From Kalaharituber pfeilii (taxonomy: Eukaryota; Ascomycota; Pezizomycetes; Pezizales; Pezizaceae): a stretch of DNA of 64,000 bases. The notes beneath the pieces are model-generated. The model worked only from the letters and a program-made list of their open reading frames with translations, searched no databases and had not been told where the DNA came from. The translations under genes and the position numbers were made by a program. Below, piece by piece: positions 38,904-50,710 of this stretch. The DNA lies in NCBI GenBank assembly GCA_015179045.1, contig WHUZ01000018.1, positions 682,001-746,000 of the forward strand. The letters run 5' to 3'. Within the stretch, counting starts at the first letter, position 1. Each line of letters begins with the position of its first letter.

Positions 38904-40204
38904 TGGGGGGAGGCGCTGGGGTATCAGACGGTACGCGTCTCGAGAAAGGACCAGATAGCGGTCGCTCCGGGGGGGGGGTGGGGGGGGGGGGGGGGGCAGA
39001 TGGACGGAGGGCTACTTTCAGCAGGTATGTGAGTGCTTGCGTCAGAAGCCTATGTATTCGAGTACGTCGTATGCACCGACAGGGTGCTTAGTCTAGGCTG
39101 CACGGAGGGAGCGCTTTGCTGGGTGCAAGGGCGAGGGCAAAAATGGATGGGGGTTGGAGTATCGGAATTTGTCAACGGCGTGGAGGCGTTCAGCGGTCGG
39201 GCCGGGGCGCATGCGATGAGGCGGGCCGTCAATGTGTCCCAGTGTGTGGGTCAAGCGCGTGCGGGGGGGGGCGGGGGGGAGGCGGAGCAGTCCCGGCAAC
39301 AGGCAGCGTGGCGTCGCTGCTATTATGTGCGACGCGCGGGAGGCTCGGCGGGGGCGAGCGGAGGGGAGGGGGGAACGGCGGGGGCACGCGGGGCCGAGGG
39401 TGAGAGATTTGTTTCCCCGCTCACGTTTCCGCTGGTGCCCCATCGGCCGCGAACTTAGCTTGAAGGGGCCAAGCACGCTCGGCGACGCGCGCAACACGCG
39501 TCCGGCGGAGGCATCTTAATTGCGTCTTGGCCGTGCTGCGTTCTGTGCTGCGCCAGCGGTACCTCCTGTCACGCCGGCACGTGCGCGTCTGTCTGTCGTC
39601 ATGGCGAGTTGGAGTTGGGTGGAGGGGGGCTTGCTTGGCGCGGCCACTTGTGTGGGCTGCCGCTGGCCAGCCTCGCCCTCTGCGCTGCGATGTCCTAACA
39701 AAAGCCCAGGGCGGCCGCAGGAGCCCGCTTACCCTGAAATCTCCGCCAGCTGCGGGCATGTTATGCTATGCTATGATAACATGTGGTGAACGGGCCCTTG
39801 GTGCAGCCCACTCCAGTTTACCCCTGACTGACCCAGCTCCACCCCGGACCCCTGCACTCCCCATGATGATGGCGCTGCTGCGTACCCATTCGGCATCGAG
39901 CCGAGAAAAATGCCCCAAATGAGTCCATGTAGACCCCCTAAGGGGCCCGCAATCCCGCTCCAAGCTGAGCCTGCCTTCCCCTCCCATCCCTTGTTTGAAT
40001 AGGGCGGACTTCTCTCTCCCCTCATTCTTCTTTGGAAGCGTCCAGTAAGCACATTGGCAAATACCCTACTCACACAGTCTCGAGCCACTCCCCCCACCAC
40101 CACCACCACCACCACCACCACCACCACCAAACGCAATCCCGCCGTCAGATATCCTTCCGTCCTACCTTCGAGCCAGCCAAAAGTGGGTTATTAGTATACC
40201 CGCG
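38904..40204. other. GC-rich bidirectional promoter region
   Basis: Lies between divergent genes. It contains G10 and G17 runs split by one T (38969-38996), many shorter G/C runs, and a (CAC)n microsatellite in the likely 5' UTR of the LRR gene (40095-40129). Open frames on both strands at 39033-39922 follow the GC-rich composition and are not convincing genes. Confidence 0.5.
40095..40129. repeat. (CAC)n microsatellite
   Basis: About eleven CAC/ACC units about 75 bases upstream of the start codon of the LRR gene. Confidence 0.85.
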
Positions 40205-43200
40205 ATGTCGGAGACCTCGGATGCGCCCCCAAGCTCGCCTACAAAGCGTGTCTCGTCCAAGTTACCCATTCCTCGAAAACAGGTACTATCGGTTGGCAGT
40301 GCTCCCACTTTGAAACAGCCTGCGTCGACCGATGCGGCCCCCAAGCCCACTGTGCGTCCGCCCGTAGGCAAACCGAGCACACCTACCATCGCAAAGAGGA
40401 CTTCCAGTTCTGGAGTATCTAACGGCGTCAATACAAGTTCTACTGGGTCACGCACGGCAACAATCCGGAGGGCTTCGTCGAAGCCTGGAGCACTACCATC
40501 TACCCCCGAAGGCAAGCTCCCCCATGCTTCGTATATCGTGATAGTTCTCTAATCAAAAAACGTTTGAAGATTTATCCACTACGCGCCAAACTGGCAGTGC
40601 AGGGAGCGAGAGTTCAACTAGTAATGGGCCCAGCAAGGACCCGCTGAAGACAGTGAAAGATCAGCGAAGAGCTTCATCAGTCTACCTTTCATCTGCGACC
40701 ATCCAAAAGAAAAACTCCAATTCTCAGCTTTCAAACCCAGCAGTTAATAGAAGGGCGTCCGCTTCTCATCTACCAACACTCAGCAGTCTTAACAAGCAAG
40801 CCTCAACTCCTGCGTTGGCAAAGAAAACCTCTGCTTCTCAATTATCCACGGCATCAGCCCCATTGCCCCGGAAGGCTTCAACGACGAGTCTACAACCCAC
40901 TACGACTGTTGCTAAGAAGACCTCCGCACCACAGTTGAACAAGCGTGCATCGACTTCTACGCTCAGTCCTCCGACCAGCAGTTCCAATGCTTCGCCATCT
41001 TCTGCAAGACGGTTACCTAGTTCTGGTGGGCTAAAATCGCCCACTACCCCAACAACCCCAGCACCTGCGCGGACACCTGCAAAACCAGCGACCCGCCAAG
41101 TATCGGGATCTAAGCCAAGCGCAAAGCCTACAGCAAAGCCTACAGTAAAGCCACCAGTGAATCCTCCCGCCGCATCTACTGAGGAAGAATCACCAAAGAA
41201 GCCAAAGGGAAATCAATCACAGTCTTTGAGAGATGCAATTGCTAAAGCACGAGCTGCAAAAGCAGCCCAACTCAAGAAGGGAAGTGTCGATACAACCGGG
41301 AGCGGTGAACTTGAAGAGCTTAATTTTGATTCAATGGATCCTTTCAATATTGGACTCGGAGGATCAAATGAGAAGGTTCTACAGCGCAAGCTTCAATCAG
41401 CCAGAGCCGAAGGAAAGCTCAATATTGCAAACATGGAGCTGAAAGATATACCAAAACAAGTTTACCAAATGTATGAAATGAAAGAAAGTAATGGCAAAGA
41501 TGATGAACCAAAGTGGTATGAATCCGTTGACCTTGTTCGTCTCATTGCGGCAGACAATGATATTGAGGAGGTCGGCGAAGAGCTGGCCAAGATGTTTGGT
41601 GGTCTTGTTACGATCGACGTAAGGCTCCTTATTCTGAACCCTGTGTTCACTCTTGCTGACAGCCCATTTACCAGATGCACAATAACATGTTACATACGCT
41701 ACCGAGTAATCTGACGACTTTGATGTTAACATCTTTGAACTTGGTAAGTTAGTACTGCTGGACGACAGTGGCTCTCGTGGCTGATTTTCTTATTTTTAGA
41801 CTAATAACAAACTTGGAAATGATGCATTGGAATTACTTTGTGGGATTACTACTTTGGTAGATTTGAAAATTGCCAAAAACTCAATTGAAGGTGATCTCAC
41901 ACCATTGATTGAGAATTTAGCTAAACTTGAGGTGCTTGAATTGCAAGAAAACAAGATTGCGGCACTTCCTGACTCTATTGAATACTTGGGCCACCTACGC
42001 GTTCTGAATTTAGGCAACAACAATCTCACCAGCATTCCTTTCAGCAAGTTGAAGGAATGTTCTCTAGCCGAACTGAATGTGTCTCACAACAATTTGAGAG
42101 GTACACTAATTGAAGGTGTCGATGAGCTTAGAACCCTTGAGCTTTTCGACTTCAGAAACAATAGGATATCTAGTCTTAATGATGGCGCACTTGCATTGCC
42201 TTCTCTGAAGACCTTCTTGGCTTCCGCGAATGAGCTCTCATCTATTCCGGACATGGATTCTTGGTCTGAGTTGCTGACTTTCATTGTTGATTACAACCGG
42301 TTGGAAACAATTCCACATGGATTAACGAGCCTGCCAAAACTTAGAGTTATGGATCTCACAGGGAATAACTTTGCTTCTTTGGACCCCACTATTGGGACCA
42401 TGGAGGTATTGGAAGTCTTGAAACTCGAAGGGAATCCACTGCGTGAAAGAAGTTTGCTAGGCATGCCCCTTGCGGATCTCAAAAGGACGCTGAAGGGGAG
42501 ACTTGCTCCACCATCGCTCGTAACTGGTGGAGGCGTGGTTGAGGAAGAGTCAGGGGAGAAAGAGGAAGTTCTTGAGCTTCGCCCGGGAGGAGTGCTTGAC
42601 CTCTCGAAACGGGACATGGATTCCATTTCTCGAGATCTTTTGGAAACAGTGACTCCTGCCCCGCTGAGCATAGAAGCTCATCATAACCTCCTGACGACTA
42701 TTCCACAAGCCATCGAAATGTTTACTGCTAGTTTGACAATAGTCAATTTATCACACAACAAACTTAGCGGTGACAATTATCTACCGAAGCGAATCAGCTT
42801 GAGATGGCTTACTACTCTTTCCGTTGCTAATAATTCTATCACTTCAATCAAGCCACTTCTGGATAACCTGGATGCCCCAAAGCTTGAACAGCTCGATGTT
42901 GCTGCAAATAGAGTAAAGGATATTGCAGGGCTTCGCCCAACGTTCCCTTGTCTGACAAGGTTATATGCACGAGAGAATGTGATTGAAGAGATCCCTGTGG
43001 AGACTGTTGATGGTATGAGGGTTTTGGATCTAGCAGGAAATTCGATTGCATCGCTGCCCCCGAAACTGGGACTTGTCACAACTCTAAGAGAGTTAAGAGT
43101 AGAAGGAAATTGTTTTAGAGTACCAAGATGGCAGGTATTGGAGAAAGGCACAGAATCTGTTTTATTGGTATGTCAAGACTATTATTGAATTGCGATAGCC

Positions 43201-43301
43201 GATCTTGACAGGGACTAACAATGAATTAGTGGTTGAGGGATCGGCTGCCTCCTGACGACACTAATACCGAGGATGGGTTTGTAAGTGCGATGGAAGAATG
43301 A
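40205..43301 (+). CDS. Leucine-rich repeat protein, LRRC40-like
   Basis: Five exons, 40205-40530, 40598-41618, 41675-41743, 41800-43167 and 43230-43301, join to 951 aa. The first ~330 residues are disordered, rich in Ser, Thr, Pro, Lys, with repeated KRAS/KKTSA units, and may bind other proteins or microtubules (inference). From MDPFNIGLGGSNEKVLQRKL and GKLNIANMELKDIPKQVYQM a long series of leucine-rich repeats follows (LEVLELQENKIAALPDSIEY, LRVLNLGNNNLTSIP, LAELNVSHNNL, LRVMDLTGNNFASL). A linker rich in Glu (~42540) separates a second LRR block ending in MRVLDLAGNSIASLPPKLG. The arrangement fits the fungal LRRC40-like proteins I know; their function is poorly defined. The last exon adds WLRDRLPPDDTN. 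Confidence 0.88.
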
Positions 43302-44897
43302 AGGGGCGAGCCATGGGCTTTGAAGGGGGCAGGTGAGATAGATTCCGGTGGTGAGCTCCAGTCACAAGCGCACCCACTCCGCGCCTCTGACGCTGTCCAT
43401 GGCTGGTTTCTATCTTTATCAAGCAAGCTGGGGCAAATTAGGTGGTGGTGAAACATATCAATAGCAGGAAGATGAAGTCTAGTGAGATTTGTTTTTTTAT
43501 TCACATGACGTGCGACTTGCCGCAATGCGATATCGCTTGATATATTCTTTGTATTTTATTTTTATTTTTATGTTTATTTTTATTTTTATTTTCATTTTTA
43601 TTTTTTTATTTTTATTTTTATTTTATTTCATCTTATCTTTATTTTTATTTTTATTTTTATTTTATTTTATTTTTGCATGTCCCCCGTTTGTACATTAGCT
43701 CTGATCAAACAGGCCATATATCCTGATATGGTAACTATTATACTAGTACTAGCTTGCGCCTGAGGGCCAAAATTAACGTAGGCCTCGCTGGACAGAGGTG
43801 CAAAAACAGCGTGCAATACTTACGTATACCTCATGAGGTACAGGTTACTATTTATACTGATAGAGTCCGCTTCAAGGGTGTGGGCTAATGCTGTTGCATT
43901 ATTACAATGCTCACAGGTTCCTGGTGGCAAGGGATTTAGCATGAGACTAGGCAAACGGCGCCAGGGCAGCTGCATGGCGCTGGTGTTGCATAATGTTGGG
44001 GTACAGCTTGTAGGGTACCCAATAGGACATGGCCCCAACCAATATGGCTGCAGTTACGTAGAGCTCATATGAAGACGGCAAGCTTGGTTTGGGTACTGAT
44101 CGCCTCTAGTTCGCTGGGCTTGGGTCATTTGTTGCCCAACAGGCTCCTCACGAGATGGTCAAGCCTGGGTAAAGGCCTGGGCTATAAGAGACCACAGTGC
44201 GAGCGGCACCCAGGTGGAGCAGGAGGACTCTCCGGGCCGCCTCGTGTCCCTTTCCGCAGGCCCCAATGCTAGCTAGGCTACCTTAAGTATATCGCAAGCT
44301 GTTAGCACTGTCCATGCATGGCGGTGGTACCAAAACGGAACAAATACCTCGTCTCCTACAAGAGCAAGTACTGTTACAATTGGCTGGCCTTGAAGCTGGC
44401 ATTACCTTTTGCTCCAACTTTCAACTTTCTTGAACCATCTTCAAGGTGCAGCTGCAGATAGGTGAACTGTGCCATCCTGCCATGCAACCACATGTGTCTC
44501 CTTCTGTATCCTTCGACTGTTCGATGCGTTTGCAAGTAGTATAGGCCTCCTTTGTCTTCATCTGCTGCTCGCCTGCTCTCCACTTGAGCCTATTGTTTGC
44601 TTCAGGCACCCCCCACATTCTCAACGGTCCCAAGATGCCTATACACAGGCAGCCCCTGGCTTCACCGCAAGTGTCTGTTATACCATTGAGACATGCCCCA
44701 GTTACTTCCTGCTGCTCGAATGTTGTTTGCGATGAGCAGCTGCAGCCGCTGTCACGAAGTTCCTTTAACCGCCTTCCTCCTTATTACGTCGATATCGACA
44801 AGACTGATAGGATTTACAAAGAACGTCTAGCATCAGCTATGGTTTCAAACATTTCAAGGGGTTTTCTCCAGCGACCTCACTGTTCAGTCAAGGAGAA
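43302..44897. other. Intergenic region with AT microsatellite
   Basis: Downstream of the LRR gene lies a (TTTTTA)n-type tract (43550-43678). The rest includes small open frames on both strands (43833-44272, 44374-44901) without recognisable content. The last few hundred bases are presumably promoter and leader of the kinase-like gene. Confidence 0.5.
43550..43678. repeat. TTTTTA/TTTTATT microsatellite
   Basis: About 130 bp of degenerate TTTTTA and TTTTATTT units, about 250 bases beyond the LRR stop codon. Confidence 0.9.
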
Positions 44898-46681
44898 ATG
44901 AAGCGGCCTCAACTGCATTTGATCATGCTAGTTGGACTAGTAGCAAGTGGAAAGACCACGTTGGCAAAATCTATTGTCCAGGCGTTTAGTGGGTATGTCC
45001 TTGTTACTGGCGGGATTGTGGAAAATGAGGACTTGTGGGAGGAGGAATGGGATAAATGGTAAAGGCCACTACTCAGGGTAATCTTATACAAACTAATTCC
45101 TTAAAACAGTGTATTTGCTGCAAAGGCTGCGTTCTCATCGGGAATGAATGTTATAAGCGATTTGTCAAATGAATCACCGGTGAAACGCTGGAAGTGGATA
45201 CAATTGGCACAAGAATACGGTGCTTCTATTGATGCAATCGTATTGGATACTTCTGTGACTGTATGTAAGCCTTGTCCCATGGAATTTGGCATATGATGGC
45301 TGACGAGGAAATTCCACAGACTTGCCATCAGCGTATCTCAAATCTATATACTGGAATATATGGTGACAATCCATACGCTGTGGAGATGTCCCAGCCATAC
45401 CACCACCGGCTTCGACGCGTGGCAAGTCGATACAGTAAACCAGCAAGTGTCGAGTTTGCAGGAAGAGTTATCTATCTTCCAGAAGGAGTGCAAAGCTGTG
45501 GACATTGGAGTGCTGAGAAGTTGAGGCGCTTTCTCCCCGATGTAATGGCTCAGCATCCTAGAAAAACACTTATTTCAAGCATGCTGGACTCTGACGGCAT
45601 GCCTGAGGATGATCTCTTCTCTGCAGATACCAATGTTGGTGAAACGCTTCCGACAGGGACTAGTATTGAATCCCGCGCATCATTTAGGTTCACAGGACAA
45701 TCGATTAAAGACAGGCGTTACGGAAGCATGTTATCAAGTAGTCTAAGCTCTCTACCGCTTTTAGATACTACTCAAGAACATCCAATGCGTAGGTGCTCTC
45801 CTAATGCTATTGCCATAAGAGCGTCGCCTAGGCGGAGGAAGCGGACCCATGAGAGGAGGCCTACAGTCGCCATCGCTGTATCTGAGCTGGCGGCAAAGGC
45901 ATCAGCGCCTTCAACTTTTCAAGACAACGAGGAGGATATAAGAGAAATGCCTGCATGTTTGAAGGAGGATTCTATGCACACTAAACGTGATGCGGGGATT
46001 GATGATAGTATGAATGAACTAATTTTAGAATGCCCAACATCACCGTTAAGGGAGGATTTGGACACCAGGCGAGCATTTGCAGCTGTGGCTGATTATGGTA
46101 ATAATTCTCAACAAGCATCAAAAACTTTTACTTCAAGTAAACTATCTTCAAGCACTCCTCCAACCTCTCCCGTCGCGATTTCCAGCAACCTTGCTACCGC
46201 ATCGCAGCCTGTATATAAGGGGATCTGCTCGCTGCCTTCTTCCATCCGAAAAGAACAGTGCCCAGACCTCTTTCAGCTGTTTCAGCTTGCTCACATCTCT
46301 CAGGCGCCTACAATGAAGTACAATCCTATGGACTACGTTGAAGGGAACATGGAAGGGAAACAAATCAAAACTTCGGAAGAACGAGCTATCAAACAAGAGG
46401 ACTGTTTTGTTGCTGGAAACCCCACTTTGATTGGAATTCGAGATGAATTCAGCGAAATCAATGACCATTTACGAAATAAAGAAAGTGCGCCCAATATACA
46501 ACAATTGGGAAAGTTGATTGATGTAGTGGGGTATGGTCAGACGAGCTTGGACAGCAGTACTTTGAATGGCGTGCTCGAAATTAGGAGTGTTGAGAAAACT
46601 GGATGCATCACCTCAAAAAACAATCTCCATCAACAAGAGGGACTGGTGGTGAACTCACAGCACAAACATCAGGCCAGATAG
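44898..46681 (+). CDS. P-loop (AAA_33/PNK-like) kinase-domain protein with long tail
   Basis: Exons 44898-45058, 45110-45260 and 45320-46681 join to 557 aa. The start shows a beta strand and Walker A motif, LIMLVGLVASGKTTLAKSIV. Next come VFAAKAAFSSGMNVISDLSN and KRWKWIQLAQEYGASIDAIVLDTSV, then CHQRISNLYTGIYGDN and VIYLPEGVQSCGHWSAEKLR. This is the layout of the small nucleotide/polynucleotide-kinase-like P-loop domain found in aprataxin- and PNK-related fungal proteins. The usual VNQDD block after Walker A is not visible (here VTGGIVENEDLWEEEWDK), so substrate and activity are unclear. The remaining ~330 residues are mostly polar and disordered, with a basic patch (SPRRRKRTHERRP). Beyond the stop, another frame stays open for about 20 codons (to 46725), so the C-terminus may differ. 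Confidence 0.72.
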
Positions 46682-46725
46682 ATAAAGCAGTCTCCCATTG
46701 GGCAACGGGAAACAGCTATCTTTGA

Positions 46726-47022
46726 ATGAGTTCTAAAGTTATCACCAATAACTTAGAAAAAGAGATAGGAGCGGTGAAAGAACCACCAAGGAACCTACAA
46801 AAGATGGATTGCTTCTGCGGTGAAGACAACCCCTGCATACTTTACGGACCAAAAATTCCCAATGAAGCAACTCACCTTGATTTTTATTTACATCATCTAC
46901 AGGGAGTGGGACTCGGGTTTCACAGTATTATGCCTCTCTTCTGCCGACTGACCGAGGAGAGACATTCGCCTTTATTCTGGCGTAGTGCTCTAGGTGATTA
47001 TACGGTTTGGAAGCGGGTTTAG
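46726..47022 (+). CDS. Uncharacterised small ORF
   Basis: 99 codons directly after the kinase-like gene, with a short Cys-containing stretch (MDCFCGEDNPCILYG). It is followed in another frame by a hydrophobic segment (FLFLILFILVLFI, ~47020-47060). No family recognised and no supporting splice sites. It may be 3' UTR of the upstream gene or a relic. Confidence 0.2.
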   Translation: MSSKVITNNLEKEIGAVKEPPRNLQKMDCFCGEDNPCILYGPKIPNEATHLDFYLHHLQGVGLGFHSIMPLFCRLTEERHSPLFWRSALGDYTVWKRV

Positions 47023-48628
47023 TTTTCTGTTTCTTATTCTGTTTATCCTAGTTCTGTTCATACGTGCATTGTATCATTACTACCCTGGGGTAATACTAGC
47101 ATTGACTGCGCATGTGTTTATGGTAGCTGGCAATACTAGTGCCATTCAGTGGAGATTGCGCGAATTGTGTGACCCAGCGTACCCAACAAGGGACTCATGG
47201 CGCTAGCTTAAGTGCAGAGTTCTAGGATTTGGCTTGCATATCCTCGAGCCGCCGACACTTAAAACCCTCCACTCCCGCTCTTTCTCTGCGTCAAGGCTGC
47301 CACTCACCGAACATTAAAAAGCCAACAGCATCACATTTCGATTCATCACCACAGCAGACCAGGAATACCGGACACACTCTTAATAATGGGGCCAACAGAC
47401 GTCTACACTGGGAAAGAGGCGAGAGTTAGACCGATCATTCCCGAGGAAAGGTACAGCACGCAAGCGAAATGATGGAAAAAATTTCTTTCTCAAAAAAATC
47501 AAGAACACGAATCCACCGCCCGATTTATCGTCTTTACTGGATATGAATTTATTTTCATTGGCAGCCAGAGTATTCCATCTTTATACAGGAGAACCGACTT
47601 TGACAGGTACAGGGCTTGTCAGTGTGGGATGTATGTTTTGGCCTTGAATAAGGGACATGAATGGTAGTTATTGAGACTGTCTATCGCTATTACCTCCGTT
47701 GCAAGCATTGTCACGAGAAAATTTTATGTGAAGAGATCTAATCAGTCTCCATCTAATTTCTCTGAAGGCCTTAAGGTTTGAATGTAGTGAATCTTCGTTA
47801 TTATACGAGGGAACGTCTAACATAAACAAGCTTTATTCTCAGTTACTGGCTCAGTACTAACCATATAAACTAGTGGTCAAAAATATATATATCGGACATC
47901 ACGCTTACAAAGGCATGGAGCTGAGATGCATTGTTATTTACAAGTTGATTTTATCGCTGTCACATATCACTGTCCCGTTCCTAATTTTCAAAACCACAAC
48001 AGTTAGTAGACGACCCAAGGATAACGCCGTTTAACTGGTCTCGGTGCCCCGTTAGTCGCACAATCCATCTCGCCAAGAGGATTGCAAAAGGGACTATACC
48101 GTTCGAGTTCACGATTGGCATTGATCCAAACTAACCCGTCACGTACGGAAGTCTAGGAGGCGCGCCTCTGGGTGATACTTAACTCTCATCGAAACGAATG
48201 ACGGATGTTTCGCCAGTAGTTCAGTTACCACTGACAAGAAACTGCTGGCACCGTCGAACTTGTTTGTCAAAACTCAATAGGAAAAAGTACACGTTCAATA
48301 CCTGAATTGCGGACAAAACGCCTCCATATTCAATACCAGCAAGTTCGCGTACCGGAACCGTCCGGTACTAGATTTAATTCTAATAATGGGAGCCAAATAT
48401 AGGGTGCATGTTTCTGACTAATGAGATAGACCACACACGAATGAGCAGATTTTTTAATTCAATTTCAATTTGGATCCAGAAATACCTCGAATACATAGCA
48501 ATCCTCCAAAATACAAAAAAGCAAAATAAAAAAAATGAAGATTGACAGGCAATGGAAGACAACAAGATCTCGAGCTCTAGTTTCCCCCATGAGACACCCT
48601 TCCTTCAGTCCATTTTATCCTAACCATT
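47023..48628. other. Intergenic region
   Basis: No gene, RNA or repeat that I can support. Composition is even and AT-leaning. Confidence 0.45.
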
Positions 48629-48835
48629 TCATCGTCGAGCCTTCGTCTTCTGGAGTTGGAGCGTTGCGCGCTAGGCTCGAAATTGCGGGTTATGGAGATA
48701 ATTTAGTGCTAATTGAGTTAGTTTAATGATTCCAGTGCGAGAACATACAACTAGGTTACATACTCCGCAGCAATCGCAAGTGCATCCTGTACCGCATGAG
48801 CAGTTAGCGGCCGAAGTGCATCCACAGCCAGACAT
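48629..48835 (-). CDS. Copper-type metallothionein, about 30 aa
   Basis: A very short Cys-rich gene, missed by usual length cut-offs. From ATG at 48835 the frame reads MSGCGCTSAANCSCGTGC, then TCDCCG. This matches the Neurospora copper metallothionein pattern (C-x-C, five residues, C-x-C, three, C-x-C) residue for residue in spacing up to its last part. Such proteins bind Cu(I) in thiolate clusters and protect against excess metal. A GTATGT donor at 48763 follows directly; a plausible acceptor at 48650 leads to KTKARR and a stop at 48629, giving 30 aa, with an intron of 114 nt, similar to the single intron in the Neurospora gene. If unspliced, the frame runs on (VCNLVVCS...) with two more Cys before a stop. 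The second exon is therefore the least certain part. Confidence 0.7.
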
Positions 48836-48977
48836 TTTGATATTTGCTTTGAAAGGTTTGAGGAATGGAGAAAAATGTAGTATGGATCGTAGGATCAGTT
48901 GCTTGAGGGGAAGTCGGTTGCTTGAGGAGAGAAGGTTGATTGTGGAGAAAAGGCTACCTCAGGGCGAAAGGGGAGCC

Positions 48978-48985
48978 CTTTTATC
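48978..48985 (-). promoter_or_regulatory. TATA-like box of the metallothionein gene
   Basis: GATAAAAG on the minus strand, about 145 bases upstream of the metallothionein start codon, within GGATAAAAGGGC. Position suits a highly inducible promoter with a leader of about 110 bases. Inferred from sequence only. Confidence 0.35.
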
Positions 48986-49969
48986 CTTCGAAGGCTGGCA
49001 TATATCAATCATATTCTTATTGATGAACTGGTGCGACAGGGCGGTTTAGGACACTAGGCGGTAGTCTGATTCGAGACTGGCGACAGGGCTTTGTTCACAC
49101 CAACGCTAGCATCAGCACATTTTGCGGGGTTCTGCGCAAGAATGCGTGTCCTTCTGAGTTACATGGGTTATCTTAAACATCCTTTCCCTCCCAATACTAC
49201 GCCTAAAATTCCGACACTTGCACAAAATCTACTGGAGTGGTCTGCTGCAACGCACGGAAGAAATCAATCCACTATCTGCCGTTTTCCGACCGTTGCTCCT
49301 ACAAACGCAAAAAACAGCATTATCAGTCCTATGCTGTTATACAGCTAATTAGTTAGGAATCTCACGGCCCAAACATAAAGTTTTCCATAGGTAAGAACAT
49401 TTGAGGAATAAACCTCTCCACTATGAGACTTGGTAACCTGTCACTTGAGGGATTGTCTTGTTCTGGGGTATGAGTTCTTTTGGCGCTGCCAAGCAGAATA
49501 ACCCCACACTAAAACACTGACTTACATCACGCGGACTCCGCACAAGGCACCACTCAAACAGTTGCGATACGGGAGGATAGCCTAAAATTTGAAAACCATG
49601 ATTAGCAATTCGTCTAGCCTGCTTGGTGAGAGAAGGATTTGATTCAGCCTCGCTCAGCATCCAGACTAGGTCAGGACATCTTGTAGCCTCCAGCGGCAAG
49701 GTTGAGCCTTTTGTGCCACATAAGCACCTCCGGATCATTACAATACTGGGAGAGCTCAGGTTTCGGATATCGCATCCTGGTTACTAACATTCAGGCCTCT
49801 CACTGGCCTCAGCGGGACCTAGGATGTTATGTTTCTGAGATTCATACGCAAATTTTTGATGGCGTTAACGGACTGTTGTCCGTGGGGTGAACTGGCCATC
49901 ATGGGTTGGCTAATTACGTGGGAGGTGTTCGGCGTGTGGATTGTCTTATATGTTACTGTTACGTACTGC

Positions 49970-50101
49970 ATTACAAACCCAACGTTGGGAAACAGCCTAC
50001 TTTGACAAGAAAAGGAATGTTATTGAACATTTCACTTATTACAAACCCAACGGTGGGAATCAGCGTATTTTGATTAGAAAAGGAATGTAATTGAACATTT
50101 C
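49970..50101 (+). repeat. Two near-adjacent 64-bp direct repeats
   Basis: Unit 1 (49970-50033) and unit 2 (50038-50101) both start ATTACAAACCCAACG and end TTGAACATTTC, with AAAAGGAATGT inside, differing at roughly nine positions. This is an old local duplication. Confidence 0.85.
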
Positions 50102-50659
50102 GCATTTTGGCACTGCCGCGAACAGGGACAAGGAGTAATCTCGAACCAGCGGCTGATGACTATCTCTTAAGGGGATTCCAAATCCTTCTCTGATTAGCGT
50201 TGCGTCTGCAAATGATATGAAACACATCAATGGTCAGCACAACTGGAAATATATTTTGTTGTTGGGACGGTTCTTATCGGCTCTAGATAGGCTTTAGATA
50301 AAATGCATAAGGTCTTCACGTCAGATTTTTTTGCGCGTCTGGTCCTGCATACATTTTCAGGCGGCAATGAGATATGTACATCTACTTGTCTTGCCTTTGT
50401 CACTGCGGAAAAAAGCTTCCATCCCGGAAGCGCCGAAGGAGCCTGCAGCTGTGCCATGCAAATCAACGCATGCCCTTCCCTCGTGCCCCTACCGCCGCAG
50501 GGAGCCCATGTGCTATGTCTATATGTCACTGTTCTAGTCTGGTTGGTACTTACGCTTTGCATTCAGCCGATTATAGTGAGGTATATTACAATCAAATGAG
50601 TTCGCACCAAATGCTCATCGAGGCTGAGTGAGCTGTGTAACCTGTCCACATGTACAGGT

Positions 50660-50710
50660 ACTGGCACTGTAGTCTGGTTGGCACGCCACCTGACCGGACT
50701 ACTGGCATTG
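50660..50710 (+). repeat. Micro-insertion copy 6 (32-bp palindrome between 9-10 bp repeats)
   Basis: ACTGGCACTG (50660-50669) and ACTGGCATTG (50701-50710) are direct repeats with one difference. They enclose TAGTCTGGTTGGCACGCC followed by ACCTGACCGGACT(A). Ends are inverted repeats (TAGTCTGGTT / TAGTCCGGTC). It matches copy 2 at 14.7 kb over its full length with about four differences. Confidence 0.7.

Noticed and set aside
39033..39922. Overlapping long frames on both strands upstream of the LRR gene
   Set aside because: GC-rich sequence lacks stops by chance; both strands are open equally and contain G/C runs.
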